Part shown: positions 9,326-16,960 of the stretch, in pieces
Layout: each line of letters begins with the position of its first letter
How positions within the stretch are numbered: the first letter of the stretch is position 1
Assembly (NCBI GenBank): GCA_900551005.1
Contig: URUL01000040.1
Location: 1-16,991 of the forward strand
Direction of reading: 5' to 3'
From: an uncultured Ruminococcus sp.
Lineage (GTDB): Bacteria > Bacillota > Clostridia > Oscillospirales > CAG-272
Length of the DNA: 16,991 nt
Notes under the pieces: generated by a model
Databases searched by the model: none
The model's input: the letters and a program-made list of their open reading frames with translations, nothing else
Told to the model about the DNA's origin: nothing
Program-made: the position numbers and the translations under genes

Positions 9326-10204
9326 ATGGACTCTATCAAAACCACCATACAATGGTTTCCGGGGCATATGGCGAAAACGCGCCGCATGATCTCGGAAAAT
9401 ATGAAGCAGGTAGATTTGACGCTCGAGTTGCTTGACGCCCGCATACCGCAAAGCTCCGGAAATCCCGAGATAGCAAAGCTTACCGAGGCAAAGCCGCGGC
9501 TTGTTCTGCTGAGCAAGGCCTCACTCGCTTCAGCCGAAGCCACGGCAAAATGGCGTGAATACTTCGAAAAAAAAGGGGAGAGCGCCATTTTCTACGATTG
9601 CAGAACGGGTGTGGGAATAAACGAGATAGCACCTGCCGTCAAGCGCCTCTGTGCCGAGCGGCTTGACCGTTGGCGCGAAAAGGGCATGGAGGGCAGGAAG
9701 CTGCGCGCCATGATCGTCGGCATTCCGAATGTCGGCAAAAGCTCGCTCATTAACCGTCTCGCGGAAAATAAGAAGGCGAAGGTGGAAAACCGTCCCGGCG
9801 ATACACTGAATAAGCAGTGGGTAGCGACCTCGCTCGGCATAGACCTGCTCGATACCCCCGGCGTTCTCTGGCCGAAATTCGATGATAGGACCGTCGGCGA
9901 AAACCTTGCATTGACAGGCGCTATCAAGGATGAGATCATGGATACGGAGATGCTTGCCGTCATCCTCTGCCGCCGTCTGCGCGAACTTTGTCCCGCGCTT
10001 CTCTGTGAGAGATATAAGCTCGGTGAGCCTTCGGTACTGGATGGTTTGCAGGACTGGGAGATAGCAGAGCTTATCGGAAAAAAGCGGGGCTTTCTCATAT
10101 CGGGCGGAGAGATCGATTTCGAGCGCACGTCAAACATGCTGCTCGATGAATTCCGCTCCGGAAAAATAGGAAGAATAACGCTGGAGCTCCCCTCCGGCAA
10201 ATGA
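9326..10204 (+). CDS. rbgA: Ribosome biogenesis GTPase RbgA (YlqF), with atypical G4 motif
   Basis: RbgA is a circularly permuted GTPase that acts late in 50S subunit assembly. The 292-residue protein starts with the hallmark IQWFPGHMAK (8-17). The permuted order G4-G5-G1-G2-G3 is visible: G4 position at 63-66, G1 GIPNVGKS (132-139), G2 Thr160 in PGDT, and G3 DTPG (176-179), followed by the C-terminal RNA-binding helical domain. The G4 box, normally NKxD and responsible for guanine recognition, reads SKAS here (codons AGC AAG GCC TCA), so both the Asn and the Asp are replaced. The ribosome binding site AGGAAAAG is about 5 to 8 bases upstream of the ATG. The TGA stop overlaps an ATG of the rnhB frame. 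The rbgA-rnhB pairing is common in Firmicutes. Confidence 0.95.
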   Translation: MDSIKTTIQWFPGHMAKTRRMISENMKQVDLTLELLDARIPQSSGNPEIAKLTEAKPRLVLLSKASLASAEATAKWREYFEKKGESAIFYDCRTGVGINEIAPAVKRLCAERLDRWREKGMEGRKLRAMIVGIPNVGKSSLINRLAENKKAKVENRPGDTLNKQWVATSLGIDLLDTPGVLWPKFDDRTVGENLALTGAIKDEIMDTEMLAVILCRRLRELCPALLCERYKLGEPSVLDGLQDWEIAELIGKKRGFLISGGEIDFERTSNMLLDEFRSGKIGRITLELPSGK

Positions 10205-10212
10205 GGCTTACT

Positions 10213-10809
10213 ATGCTCGAATATACTTTTGAAAATATGTACCGCGAAAAGGGCTACAGCATGATATGCGGCGTGGACGAGGCAGGCAGAGGCCCGCTCG
10301 CGGGAAATGTCGTCGCCGCCGCCGTCATCATGCCCGAGGGATTTTTCATAGAGGGACTGAATGATTCCAAAAAGCTCTCGGAAAAAAAGCGTGAAAAGCT
10401 CTTTGATATCATCAAGGAAAACTGCCTCTACGGCATCGGTGAGGCAAGCCCCGCCGAGATAGACGAATATAACATTCTCGGAGCAACGATGATAGCCATG
10501 CGCCGCGCGATAGAAGCTTTGCCCGAGCTTCCCTCTCTCGCGCTGATAGACGGAAACCGCGCAAAGGATTTTCCTCTGCCCGTGGTCACCATCGTCGGCG
10601 GAGACGCAAAAAGTCCTTCCATTGCCGCCGCCTCCATACTTGCCAAGGTGACGAGGGACAGAGAGTGCCTTGAGCTTGACAGGCTGTATCCCGAATACGG
10701 CTTTGCCAAGCACAAGGGCTATCCCACCGCCGAGCATATGGCAAAAGTCCGCGAGATAGGTCCCTGTCCCGAGCACAGGAAGAGCTTTCTTTCCTTTCTG
10801 AACAAATGA
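10213..10809 (+). CDS. rnhB: Ribonuclease HII
   Basis: RNase HII cleaves RNA in RNA-DNA hybrids and starts removal of single ribonucleotides in DNA. From the chosen start the protein has 198 residues, the usual size. Catalytic acids are visible: Asp22 and Glu23 in CGVDEAGRGPLAG, Asp113 in LIDGN, and a later Asp in AKVTRD. ATG 10213 is preferred because TGAGG (10202-10206) lies 6 bases upstream and the N-terminus then matches family starts; ATG 10201, overlapping the rbgA stop, would add four residues. The stop overlaps the yraN start (ATGA). It sits in the tight rbgA-rnhB-yraN run, so co-transcription is nearly certain. Confidence 0.96.
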   Translation: MLEYTFENMYREKGYSMICGVDEAGRGPLAGNVVAAAVIMPEGFFIEGLNDSKKLSEKKREKLFDIIKENCLYGIGEASPAEIDEYNILGATMIAMRRAIEALPELPSLALIDGNRAKDFPLPVVTIVGGDAKSPSIAAASILAKVTRDRECLELDRLYPEYGFAKHKGYPTAEHMAKVREIGPCPEHRKSFLSFLNK

Positions 10810-11195
10810 CCGGGCGTAACAGAAAAATGTGCGGCAATGCAGGCGAAGAGCTCGCCGCAAAATATCTCATGGGCAAAGGATACACCGTCGCCGAGCGAAA
10901 TTTCCGCGTGGGGCATCTGGAAACAGACATCATATGCGAAAATGAGACGCATATACTTTTTGTGGAAGTAAAAAGCCGCCGAAAGCTCCCGTCACTTCAA
11001 AAATACGGGCGCCCGGGTGCCGCAGTCACGCCGAAGAAGGCGCAAAATCTCATTTTATGTGCAGAGGAGTATCTTCGCGCGCACGGCACGGCAAAGAAAC
11101 CGCGCATAGACGTTATCGAAGTCTATTTTGAGGCAGACGGCAGCTTCCGCGGAGAAATAAAGCATATAGAAAACGCCGTCACGGCAGATACATAG
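10806..11195 (+). CDS. yraN: YraN family protein (UPF0102), nuclease-like fold
   Basis: The 129-residue protein shows the UPF0102 pattern: GEELAAKYLMGKGY near residues 13-26, then N-F-R, an acidic pair (ETD), and FVEVKSR. These residues (Glu, Asp, Glu-x-Lys) resemble the restriction-endonuclease-like active site seen in Holliday-junction resolvase relatives, but no firm biochemical role is known for the family. The usual GEIDLI motif reads LETDII here, keeping the acidic Asp. The start ATG overlaps the rnhB stop by 4 bases. A 30-base gap with AGGAGG separates it from the dipeptidase gene. Confidence 0.92.
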   Translation: MTGRNRKMCGNAGEELAAKYLMGKGYTVAERNFRVGHLETDIICENETHILFVEVKSRRKLPSLQKYGRPGAAVTPKKAQNLILCAEEYLRAHGTAKKPRIDVIEVYFEADGSFRGEIKHIENAVTADT

Positions 11196-11225
11196 AAAAG
11201 AAAGTCCTGACGGCAGGAGGTATTC

Positions 11226-12155
11226 ATGAATTATATTGATACACATTGTGATACCGCTTTTGAGATATACAAGAAAAAAGAGCCGCTTTTTCAAAATTCG
11301 CTTCACATTTCGCTCGATGCGGCTCAGGAATTTGAAAAATATGCTCAGATCATGGCGATATGGTCGCAGAGCGACATTTCCAACGGCGAGGGCTGGAGCC
11401 AATTCGGTGCCATTCTCGACAATTTGAGATCGGAAATAGAAAAAAACGAAAGAGCCGCACTCTGCACAAGCTTTGCGGAATGTGAAAATGCTTTTTCCGA
11501 GGGGAAAAGGGGGATTTTTCTCGGCGTTGAGGGCGGGAATATTCTCGATGCCAAGATATGGCGGCTCGACGAGCTCTATGATGCGGGTGTTCGGTTTCTC
11601 ACGCTCGTATGGAAAGGCGAGGGCTGCATCGGAGGCGCATACGATACCGAGGCGGGACTTACCGCTTTCGGCAAACGTGTAACCAAGACTGCCATGGAAA
11701 AAGGGATTATCGTGGATGTTTCGCATGGCTCGGGCGCGCTGACGGACGAATGTCTCTCTCTTGCCGAGGAAGCAGGCAAGCCCGTTATCGCCACACATTC
11801 CAATTCATATGCCGTCTGCGAGCATCCGCGCAATCTCACCGATGAACGCGCCAAAAGGATCGCCGCTCTCGGCGGAACAATCGGCATCAGCATGGCGCCG
11901 CCGCATCTGAGCCGGAGCGGCACAGCGGATATTGCGGACATACTGGCACATATCGCACATTATCTCGATATCGGACTGGAAAACAACGTATGTATGGGCT
12001 GCGATTTTGACGGCGTATCGTCTCTTCCCGCAGGGATAACGGGTATAAGAGACATAGAAAAGCTCGGCGCGGCTGTGGAAAAGGAATTTTCCTCGGATAT
12101 TGCCGATAAGATATTCTTTCGCAACGCGGAAAGCTTTCTTCACAGGTTTCTGTAA
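11226..12155 (+). CDS. Membrane dipeptidase (peptidase family M19)
   Basis: This 309-residue zinc enzyme belongs to the renal dipeptidase family, which hydrolyses dipeptides, often with a D-residue at the second position. Predicted ligands are visible: His7 and Asp9 (DTHCDT), Glu102 (GVEGG), His167 (DVSH) and His191 (ATHSN), with RN at 202-203 and a GCDFDG motif late in the chain. No signal peptide is seen, so it is probably cytoplasmic and could serve peptide or cell-wall peptide recycling. AGGAGG lies 6 bases before the ATG. The gene ends at the shared hairpin terminator (12167-12200), closing the run that begins at secA or lepB. Confidence 0.94.
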   Translation: MNYIDTHCDTAFEIYKKKEPLFQNSLHISLDAAQEFEKYAQIMAIWSQSDISNGEGWSQFGAILDNLRSEIEKNERAALCTSFAECENAFSEGKRGIFLGVEGGNILDAKIWRLDELYDAGVRFLTLVWKGEGCIGGAYDTEAGLTAFGKRVTKTAMEKGIIVDVSHGSGALTDECLSLAEEAGKPVIATHSNSYAVCEHPRNLTDERAKRIAALGGTIGISMAPPHLSRSGTADIADILAHIAHYLDIGLENNVCMGCDFDGVSSLPAGITGIRDIEKLGAAVEKEFSSDIADKIFFRNAESFLHRFL

Positions 12156-12166
12156 TCTCCGGAGAA

Positions 12167-12200
12167 AAAGCAAACCGCGGCATCCGCCGCGGCATGCTTT
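12167..12200. terminator. Bidirectional hairpin terminator between dipeptidase and DUF1540 gene
   Basis: The stem is AAAGCA (12167-12172) with TGCTTT (12195-12200) and CCGCGGC (12175-12181) with GCCGCGG (12186-12192), loop ATCC. On the minus strand it ends in TTTGCTTTTTC, a good tail for the DUF1540 gene; on the plus strand the T-run is short. The position between convergent genes fits a shared terminator. Confidence 0.8.
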
Positions 12201-12217
12201 ATCAGATAAAAAATCGC

Positions 12218-12412
12218 TCAGCTGTTTCTCTGCTTAAAGGTTGCGCAGACCGTATCCGTGCAGGATGTCGCATAGCTGGGACCTACGCTGATCTTTTCTG
12301 CCGTGCAGCAGCTTTCGCCGTCATGATAATAGCAGTTTGTAACGTCGCAGACAACACCCTTGTTTTCCTTGCAGGTCTTGCAGAAAAAAGCATCATTTTT
12401 TGTATTATCCAT
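12218..12412 (-). CDS. DUF1540 small cysteine-rich protein
   Basis: The 64-residue protein matches the DUF1540 pattern: V-x-C-D-V-x-N-C (21-27), a Cys pair near 35-36, a I-S-V-G-P-x-Y-A segment, then T-x-C-A-T-F (53-59). It has eight cysteines (11, 14, 22, 27, 35, 36, 51, 56), including an N-terminal CxxC, which suggests metal binding; the family has no established function and is frequent in Clostridia. The ATG at 12412 has AAAGGGG about 11 bases upstream. It is the only minus-strand gene within the plus-strand block and has its own likely promoter in the 104-base gap before the phosphoesterase gene. Confidence 0.9.
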   Translation of the reverse strand: MDNTKNDAFFCKTCKENKGVVCDVTNCYYHDGESCCTAEKISVGPSYATSCTDTVCATFKQRNS

Positions 12413-12465
12413 AATATTATTACCCCTTTCTTTTGGGTAAAAATATTTTATGCAGTTATCTTCAT

Positions 12466-12496
12466 ATTATACTTTAAAAAATTTTCGATATTTCAA
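12466..12496 (-). promoter_or_regulatory. Candidate promoter for DUF1540, overlapping a possible divergent -10
   Basis: On the minus strand, TTGAAA (12496-12491) and TATAAT (12471-12466) are separated by 19 bases, slightly long. On the plus strand TATACT (12468-12473) could be a -10 for the phosphoesterase gene, but it has no clear -35. The two would overlap almost completely. Confidence 0.4.
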
Positions 12497-12516
12497 AAAA
12501 AGAAAGGAGGACCAAA

Positions 12517-13248
12517 ATGGCTTTATATGCGATAGGTGATCTGCATCTTTCTCTTTCCACGGGCAAGCCGATGGATATTTTCAGCTCGCGCTGGGAAAAT
12601 TACACGCAAAAAATCAAAGCGGGCTGGGAAAATACCGTCGGGCAGGACGACACCGTGCTGATAGCGGGCGATATTTCCTGGGCGATGACAAGCGAAGAAT
12701 TAAAGCCCGATTTCGATTTTATCGAAGCGCTTCCCGGCAAAAAAATATTGCTGAAGGGAAATCACGACTACTGGTGGCAAACGCAGGCAAAGCTTGACAA
12801 ATTTCTCTTGGCAAACGGCTATAAAACCATCTCCTTTCTTCATAATAATGCCTACATCTGCGAGGATTTCATTCTCTGCGGCTCGCGCGGCTGGTATGAC
12901 GAGAGCAAGGACAATCTCGTAAAAAATTCGAGCAATACGAAAATCATTGCAAGAGAGGTTCAGCGCATCAAGCTCAGTCTCGATGCGGGCTGTGCGCTGG
13001 AGGATGCGGCGCATCCGCGTGAAAAGCTGATGTTTCTGCATTTTCCCGCCATCTTCAAGGGCTATATGTGCGATGAGATCATCGCGACACTCTATAAATA
13101 CGGTATCGAACGCTGCTACTACGGGCATATTCATGGGAATTATGAGGCGCGCCCCGTCATAAACTATGCCGATATCGACTTTGCGCTCATTTCATCGGAC
13201 TATCTCGGCTTTATTCCCATGAAAATAGAGCCGAAAAAGACAAAATAA
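12517..13248 (+). CDS. Calcineurin-like metallophosphoesterase
   Basis: The 243-residue protein carries the dinuclear metal motifs of the family: GDLH (Asp8, His10), GDIS (Asp52), GNHD (Asn82, His83), His175 in LHF, and GHIH (His204, His206). The substrate cannot be told from sequence; relatives act on nucleotides, phosphoproteins or phosphodiesters. No signal peptide or membrane segment is seen, so it is probably cytoplasmic. The ATG has AAAGGAGG 6 bases upstream. It is divergent from the DUF1540 gene, and the tig promoter begins 4 bases after its stop codon with no terminator between them, so read-through into tig is possible. Confidence 0.93.
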   Translation: MALYAIGDLHLSLSTGKPMDIFSSRWENYTQKIKAGWENTVGQDDTVLIAGDISWAMTSEELKPDFDFIEALPGKKILLKGNHDYWWQTQAKLDKFLLANGYKTISFLHNNAYICEDFILCGSRGWYDESKDNLVKNSSNTKIIAREVQRIKLSLDAGCALEDAAHPREKLMFLHFPAIFKGYMCDEIIATLYKYGIERCYYGHIHGNYEARPVINYADIDFALISSDYLGFIPMKIEPKKTK

Positions 13249-13251
13249 CAG

Positions 13252-13280
13252 TTGACTTTGCAAAGAAAAAATGATATAAT
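13252..13280 (+). promoter_or_regulatory. Strong sigma-A promoter of the tig-clpP-clpX genes
   Basis: TTGACT (13252-13257), a 17-base spacer and TATAAT (13275-13280) form a near-perfect sigma-A promoter, predicting a start near 13287 and a leader of about 78 bases. A short dyad, TTTAC (13283-13287) with GTAAA (13292-13296), spans the start point, and a small stem AGACA/TGTCT lies at 13299-13311. Either could be regulatory, but both are short enough to be chance. Confidence 0.85.
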
Positions 13281-13364
13281 ATTTTACGAATGTAAAAAAG
13301 ACAGTTTGTCTGGATTCAGGAGCTGTTTTAAAGCTTCCCGATCCAAGAAAGGAATTTGCAAGAA

Positions 13365-14744
13365 ATGAAACTTTTGAATGTAAAAGACATTGCAACCAAC
13401 CAGAAGGAAATCGAATTTTCCATCGACCGTGCCGCTTTCGATGCGGAAGTAAATAATGTTTTCAAGAAAAACGCTTCCAAGTTCAATGTTCCCGGCTTCC
13501 GCCGCGGAAAAGCGCCCAAGGCATTCATCGAAAAGATGTACGGCGAAGGCGTTTTCTATGAGGATGCGCTCAATAATCTCCTCCCCAAGGAATATGAGGC
13601 GGTTCTCGCAGAGACAAAGCTCGATACCGTAAGCCGTCCCGAGATAGATGTCAAATCTCTCGACGAAAACGGCGTGGTCATCACGGCAAAGGTTTATGTA
13701 AGACCTCAGCTCACCATTACCGAGTACAAGGGACTCAAGGCTACGAGAAAAGCTGTTTCCATAGAAGATGAGGCTGTTGATGCCGAGATAGAAAAGGTTC
13801 GCGAGAGAAATGCCCGCGTACTTGAAATTTCCGACAGACCCGCAAAGAACGGCGACGAGGTCGTTTTCGACTTTGACGGATACGTTGACGGCAAGCCTTT
13901 TGACGGCGGCAAGGCAGAGAAGTATTCTCTCAAGCTCGGCTCCGGTCAGTTTATCCCCGGATTTGAAGAGCAGATAGAAGGCAAGAGCATCGGCGAAGAA
14001 TTTGATGTAAACGTTACCTTCCCGAATGAATATCACGCATCTGAGCTTGCAGCAAAGCCCGCTGTATTCAAGTGCAAGCTCCATGAGATCAAAGAGAGCC
14101 AGCTTCCCGAGCTTGACGACGAATTTGCAAAGGATGTTTCCGAATTTGACACGTTTGCTGAATACAAGGCAAGCATCAAGGCAAAAATGGAAGAGAGTGC
14201 AAACAAGGCGGCAGATGCCGAGGTTGACGAGCAGCTCATGAATGAGCTCATTGCAAAGACCGAGGGCGAGATCCCCGAGATTATGTTTGAAAACGAAATA
14301 GATGCAGCTATCCGTGACTACGAGATGCGTCTGCGCTACAGCGGTCTCGACCTCAACACTTTCCTCAGCTATACGGGAAAGAATATGGAACAGCTTCGCG
14401 AGGATTTCCGTCCGCAGGCAGAAAAGCAGGTTAGATCCAGACTTGCTCTTGAGGCTATCGCAAGAGCTGAGAACCTCGAAGCTACGGAAGAGGATATCGC
14501 GACGGAATTTACAAAGATTGCCGAGGCTTACGGCATAGACGTTGAAAAGGCAAAGGAAAGTATCCCTGCCGAATCGATAAAGGAAGATGTTCTTGTGGGC
14601 AAGGCAGCACTTCTCGTCCGTGACAACGCCGCCATCACAAAGCAGCGCAAGCGCTCGACGTCAAAGAAGACCGCAAAGAAAGAAGATTCCGCCGAAGGAA
14701 CGGAGACCGCTGAGGAAACAGCTTCCGAGAGCGAAGACAAATAA
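13365..14744 (+). CDS. tig: Trigger factor, ribosome-associated chaperone and peptidyl-prolyl isomerase
   Basis: Trigger factor binds near the ribosome exit tunnel and holds nascent chains. The 459-residue protein has the ribosome-binding signature GFRRGKAP (44-51), an FKBP-type domain at about 155-245 (contains FDGYVDGKPFDGG and GSGQFIPGFEE), and the helical C-terminal arm domain. The last 30 residues are a low-complexity tail, first basic then Glu/Ser/Thr-rich, a common extension in Clostridia. ATG 13365 is chosen: AGAAAGGAA (13346-13354) lies 10 bases upstream and the N-terminus fits the family; TTG 13356 would add three residues. The gene has its own strong promoter and is followed by clpP and clpX, the usual order. 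Confidence 0.98.
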   Translation: MKLLNVKDIATNQKEIEFSIDRAAFDAEVNNVFKKNASKFNVPGFRRGKAPKAFIEKMYGEGVFYEDALNNLLPKEYEAVLAETKLDTVSRPEIDVKSLDENGVVITAKVYVRPQLTITEYKGLKATRKAVSIEDEAVDAEIEKVRERNARVLEISDRPAKNGDEVVFDFDGYVDGKPFDGGKAEKYSLKLGSGQFIPGFEEQIEGKSIGEEFDVNVTFPNEYHASELAAKPAVFKCKLHEIKESQLPELDDEFAKDVSEFDTFAEYKASIKAKMEESANKAADAEVDEQLMNELIAKTEGEIPEIMFENEIDAAIRDYEMRLRYSGLDLNTFLSYTGKNMEQLREDFRPQAEKQVRSRLALEAIARAENLEATEEDIATEFTKIAEAYGIDVEKAKESIPAESIKEDVLVGKAALLVRDNAAITKQRKRSTSKKTAKKEDSAEGTETAEETASESEDK

Positions 14745-14753
14745 TGATTTTTG

Positions 14754-14824
14754 AATTCGCAGGCATTTTTGTCCTGCGAATTTGATTAAATGCCGGGACA
14801 TGCGAAAGCACGCATTTCAGGGCA
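14754..14824 (+). promoter_or_regulatory. Two hairpins in the tig-clpP spacer
   Basis: The first hairpin has a perfect 10-bp stem, AATTCGCAGG (14754-14763) with CCTGCGAATT (14773-14782), loop of 9. It lacks a proper T-run, so it could be a weak terminator, an attenuator or a processing site. The second pairs ATGCG (14800-14804) with CGCAT (14811-14815), with outer TGCC/GGCA (14791-14794, 14821-14824). I see no clear separate clpP promoter. Confidence 0.55.
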
Positions 14825-14854
14825 AAAAATACCGAATAAACACGGAGGTTTTTT

Positions 14855-15436
14855 ATGTTAGTACCTTATGTTGTGGAGCAGACAGGCAGAGGCGAGCGCT
14901 CATACGATATCTATTCGCGCCTTCTCAATGACAGAATCATATTTCTTTCCGATGAAGTAAACGATGCTACGGCTTCCCTCGTCGTCGCCCAGCTCCTCTA
15001 TCTTGAAGCTCAGGACAATACAAAGGATATCAGCCTTTATATCAACAGCCCGGGCGGCTCTGTTTCCGCGGGCTTTGCCATATTTGATACGATGAACTTC
15101 ATCAAATGTGATGTCTCCACCATTTGTGTGGGCATGGCGGCAAGCATGGGTGCCTTTCTTCTCGCGGCAGGTGCCAAGGGCAAAAGATTTGCTCTGCCGA
15201 ACAGTGAGATCATGATCCACCAGCCGCTCGGCGGCATGCAGGGTCAGGCAAGCGATATGAAGATTCATGCCGACCATATCATCAAGACCCGTGAACGTCT
15301 CAATCAGATTCTTTCCGAGCGCACAGGCAAGAGCCTCGAGGTGATCATGCGCGATACCGAGCGCGATAATTTCCTTTCTGCCGCTGAAGCAGCGGAATAC
15401 GGACTGATCGACAAAGTTATCGATAAAAGACTTTAA
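14855..15436 (+). CDS. clpP: ATP-dependent Clp protease proteolytic subunit
   Basis: ClpP is the barrel-shaped serine protease that degrades proteins fed in by ClpX or ClpC. The 193-residue protein has the complete triad: Ser97 in GMAASMGAFLL, His122 in MIHQP and Asp171 in ERDNF. The chain begins directly with MLVPYVVEQTGRGERSYDIYS, the usual N-terminus of the processed-type ClpP. AGGAGG-like CGGAGG lies 7 bases before the ATG. clpX follows after 38 bases, so the two subunits are made together. Confidence 0.99.
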   Translation: MLVPYVVEQTGRGERSYDIYSRLLNDRIIFLSDEVNDATASLVVAQLLYLEAQDNTKDISLYINSPGGSVSAGFAIFDTMNFIKCDVSTICVGMAASMGAFLLAAGAKGKRFALPNSEIMIHQPLGGMQGQASDMKIHADHIIKTRERLNQILSERTGKSLEVIMRDTERDNFLSAAEAAEYGLIDKVIDKRL

Positions 15437-15474
15437 TTTAAAATCGGCTCCCATGCCGAGGAACGGAGGAAAAC

Positions 15475-16734
15475 GTGGCGGATAAAAAGAAAAAGGGAAA
15501 TGAACCGGAAAACCGCTGCGCATTTTGCGGAATCCCCGAAAGCGAAGCGACAGGTCTTGTCCCTTCGCTGATACCGGGAATATATATATGCGACGACTGC
15601 GTAGTTCGTGCCAAGAGAATGATCGATGACTATATGGAATCAAATTCTGCGGAGGGCGGTATACCACCTCTCGCGGAGCTTCCGAAGCCTTCTGAGCTGA
15701 AAGCCAAGCTCGATGAATACGTCATCGGTCAGGATGAGGCAAAGAAGGCGCTCTGTGTCGCCGTTTATAACCATTATAAGAGAATTTCAACGCTCAAAGG
15801 GAAAAAGCAGGACGACGGCGTGGAGATTCAGAAGAGCAACGTATTGCTCATCGGACCGACGGGTGTTGGTAAGACTTTTCTTGCGCAGACGCTGGCAAAG
15901 CTTCTGAAGGTGCCCTTTGCCATAGCCGATGCCACTACCCTGACGGAAGCGGGCTATGTCGGCGAAGATGTCGAAAACATACTGCTTCGCCTCATTCAGG
16001 CGGCAGATTATGACGTGGAGCTGGCACAGAAGGGCATCATTTATATCGATGAGATCGACAAGATCTCGCGCAGAAGCGAAAATCGCTCTATCACGCGCGA
16101 TGTTTCGGGTGAAGGTGTTCAGCAGGCTCTGCTGAAAATCCTGGAGGGAACGGTTTCAAACGTGCCTCCGCAGGGAGGAAGAAAGCATCCCGGGCAGGAT
16201 TTCATTCAGATAAATACCGAGAATATTCTTTTCATATGCGGCGGCGCTTTTGACGGGCTGGAGCAGATCATCGAGCAGAGAAACGGCAAGCAGGCAATCG
16301 GCTTCCGAGGCGATGAAAAGAAGCAGAAAAACAAAAATGCGACGTTTGCCGATGTGACACCGCACGATATCGTGAAATACGGACTTATCCCCGAGATGGT
16401 GGGCAGACTTCCCGTTATCGTCGGGCTGGAAAAGCTGGATGCGGATGCGCTTGCACGTATCCTTCGCGAACCGAAAAATTCGCTGATCAAGCAGTATGTC
16501 AAGCTTTTCAAAATGGACGGGCTTGATCTGGAAATAACGGATGATGCCGTGAAGAAGATAGCTGACCTTGCGATAGAACGCAACGCCGGCGCGCGCGGAC
16601 TTCGCTCCATCATGGAGGAGATTATGCTTCCCGCAATGTATGAAGCACCCTCTATTCCGGATATCTCCGGTGTAAAAATAGATCTCGATACGGTAGAAAC
16701 AAAAAATATAAAATATATCAAAAAAGATGCGTAA
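15475..16734 (+). CDS. clpX: ATP-dependent Clp protease ATP-binding subunit ClpX
   Basis: ClpX is the AAA+ unfoldase that recognises tagged proteins and passes them to ClpP. The 419-residue protein has the N-terminal zinc domain (Cys15, Cys18, Cys39, Cys42), Walker A GPTGVGKT (127-134), Walker B IIYIDEID, the substrate-gripping GYVG pore loop, the RKH loop, the IGF tripeptide (in KQAIGFRG) that docks on ClpP, and the sensor region PEMVGRLPVIV. The start is GTG 15475: GGAGGA ends 4 bases upstream and the protein begins at the normal family position; no nearby ATG fits. The gene ends 6 bases before a rho-independent terminator, so this is the last gene of the tig-clpP-clpX unit. Confidence 0.99.
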   Translation: MADKKKKGNEPENRCAFCGIPESEATGLVPSLIPGIYICDDCVVRAKRMIDDYMESNSAEGGIPPLAELPKPSELKAKLDEYVIGQDEAKKALCVAVYNHYKRISTLKGKKQDDGVEIQKSNVLLIGPTGVGKTFLAQTLAKLLKVPFAIADATTLTEAGYVGEDVENILLRLIQAADYDVELAQKGIIYIDEIDKISRRSENRSITRDVSGEGVQQALLKILEGTVSNVPPQGGRKHPGQDFIQINTENILFICGGAFDGLEQIIEQRNGKQAIGFRGDEKKQKNKNATFADVTPHDIVKYGLIPEMVGRLPVIVGLEKLDADALARILREPKNSLIKQYVKLFKMDGLDLEITDDAVKKIADLAIERNAGARGLRSIMEEIMLPAMYEAPSIPDISGVKIDLDTVETKNIKYIKKDA

Positions 16735-16740
16735 ACCGAA

Positions 16741-16784
16741 AACCGCACCTGCAAAAGCTTTTGCAGATGCGGTTCTTTCTTTTG
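16741..16784 (+). terminator. Rho-independent terminator after clpX
   Basis: A long hairpin pairs AACCGCA (16741-16747) with TGCGGTT (16768-16774) and TGCAAAA (16750-16756) with TTTTGCA (16759-16765), with one mismatch between. It is followed by CTTTCTTTTG. It begins 6 bases after the clpX stop. Confidence 0.9.
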
Positions 16785-16833
16785 TCGAAATAATATATTG
16801 TTTTCGCAATTATATGACAAATAACAATAACCG

Positions 16834-16960
16834 AAGTACTTTTCGCTTTTCCGAAAAGTACTTTATGTTTCATGTACTTTTGTATGACCAAAAGTACCAA
16901 AAGTCATCTAAGAGGTTCCCTCTTAGATATCTCCCTGTCCTTTCCCGCTTTGCCAAAGCG
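16834..16960. repeat. Array of four perfect hairpins in the terminal intergenic region
   Basis: In 127 bases there are four consecutive inverted repeats: AAGTACTTTTCG/CGAAAAGTACTT (16834-16863, loop 6), GTACTTTTG/CAAAAGTAC (16874-16897, loop 6), ATCTAAGAGG/CCTCTTAGAT (16906-16928, loop 3) and CGCTTT/AAAGCG (16946-16960, loop 3). The first two share the core GTACTTTT. A 60-codon minus-strand frame through it looks spurious. No other gene is seen between 16785 and 16991. Confidence 0.75.

Noticed and set aside
9592..10860. A 422-codon minus-strand reading frame opposite rbgA and rnhB
   Set aside because: It is the antisense shadow of two clearly conserved genes and its product shows no domain and an implausible composition.
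13281..13364. A riboswitch in the tig leader
   Set aside because: The leader is only about 78 bases with short stems and matches no riboswitch core I know.
16718..16900. A 60-codon minus-strand reading frame at the right end
   Set aside because: It is generated by the clpX terminator and the hairpin repeats, has no ribosome binding site and is rich in Lys, Ile and Cys without a pattern.
16834..16960. CRISPR array
   Set aside because: The repeats are inverted, of different lengths and sequence, and not separated by uniform spacers; no cas genes are present.
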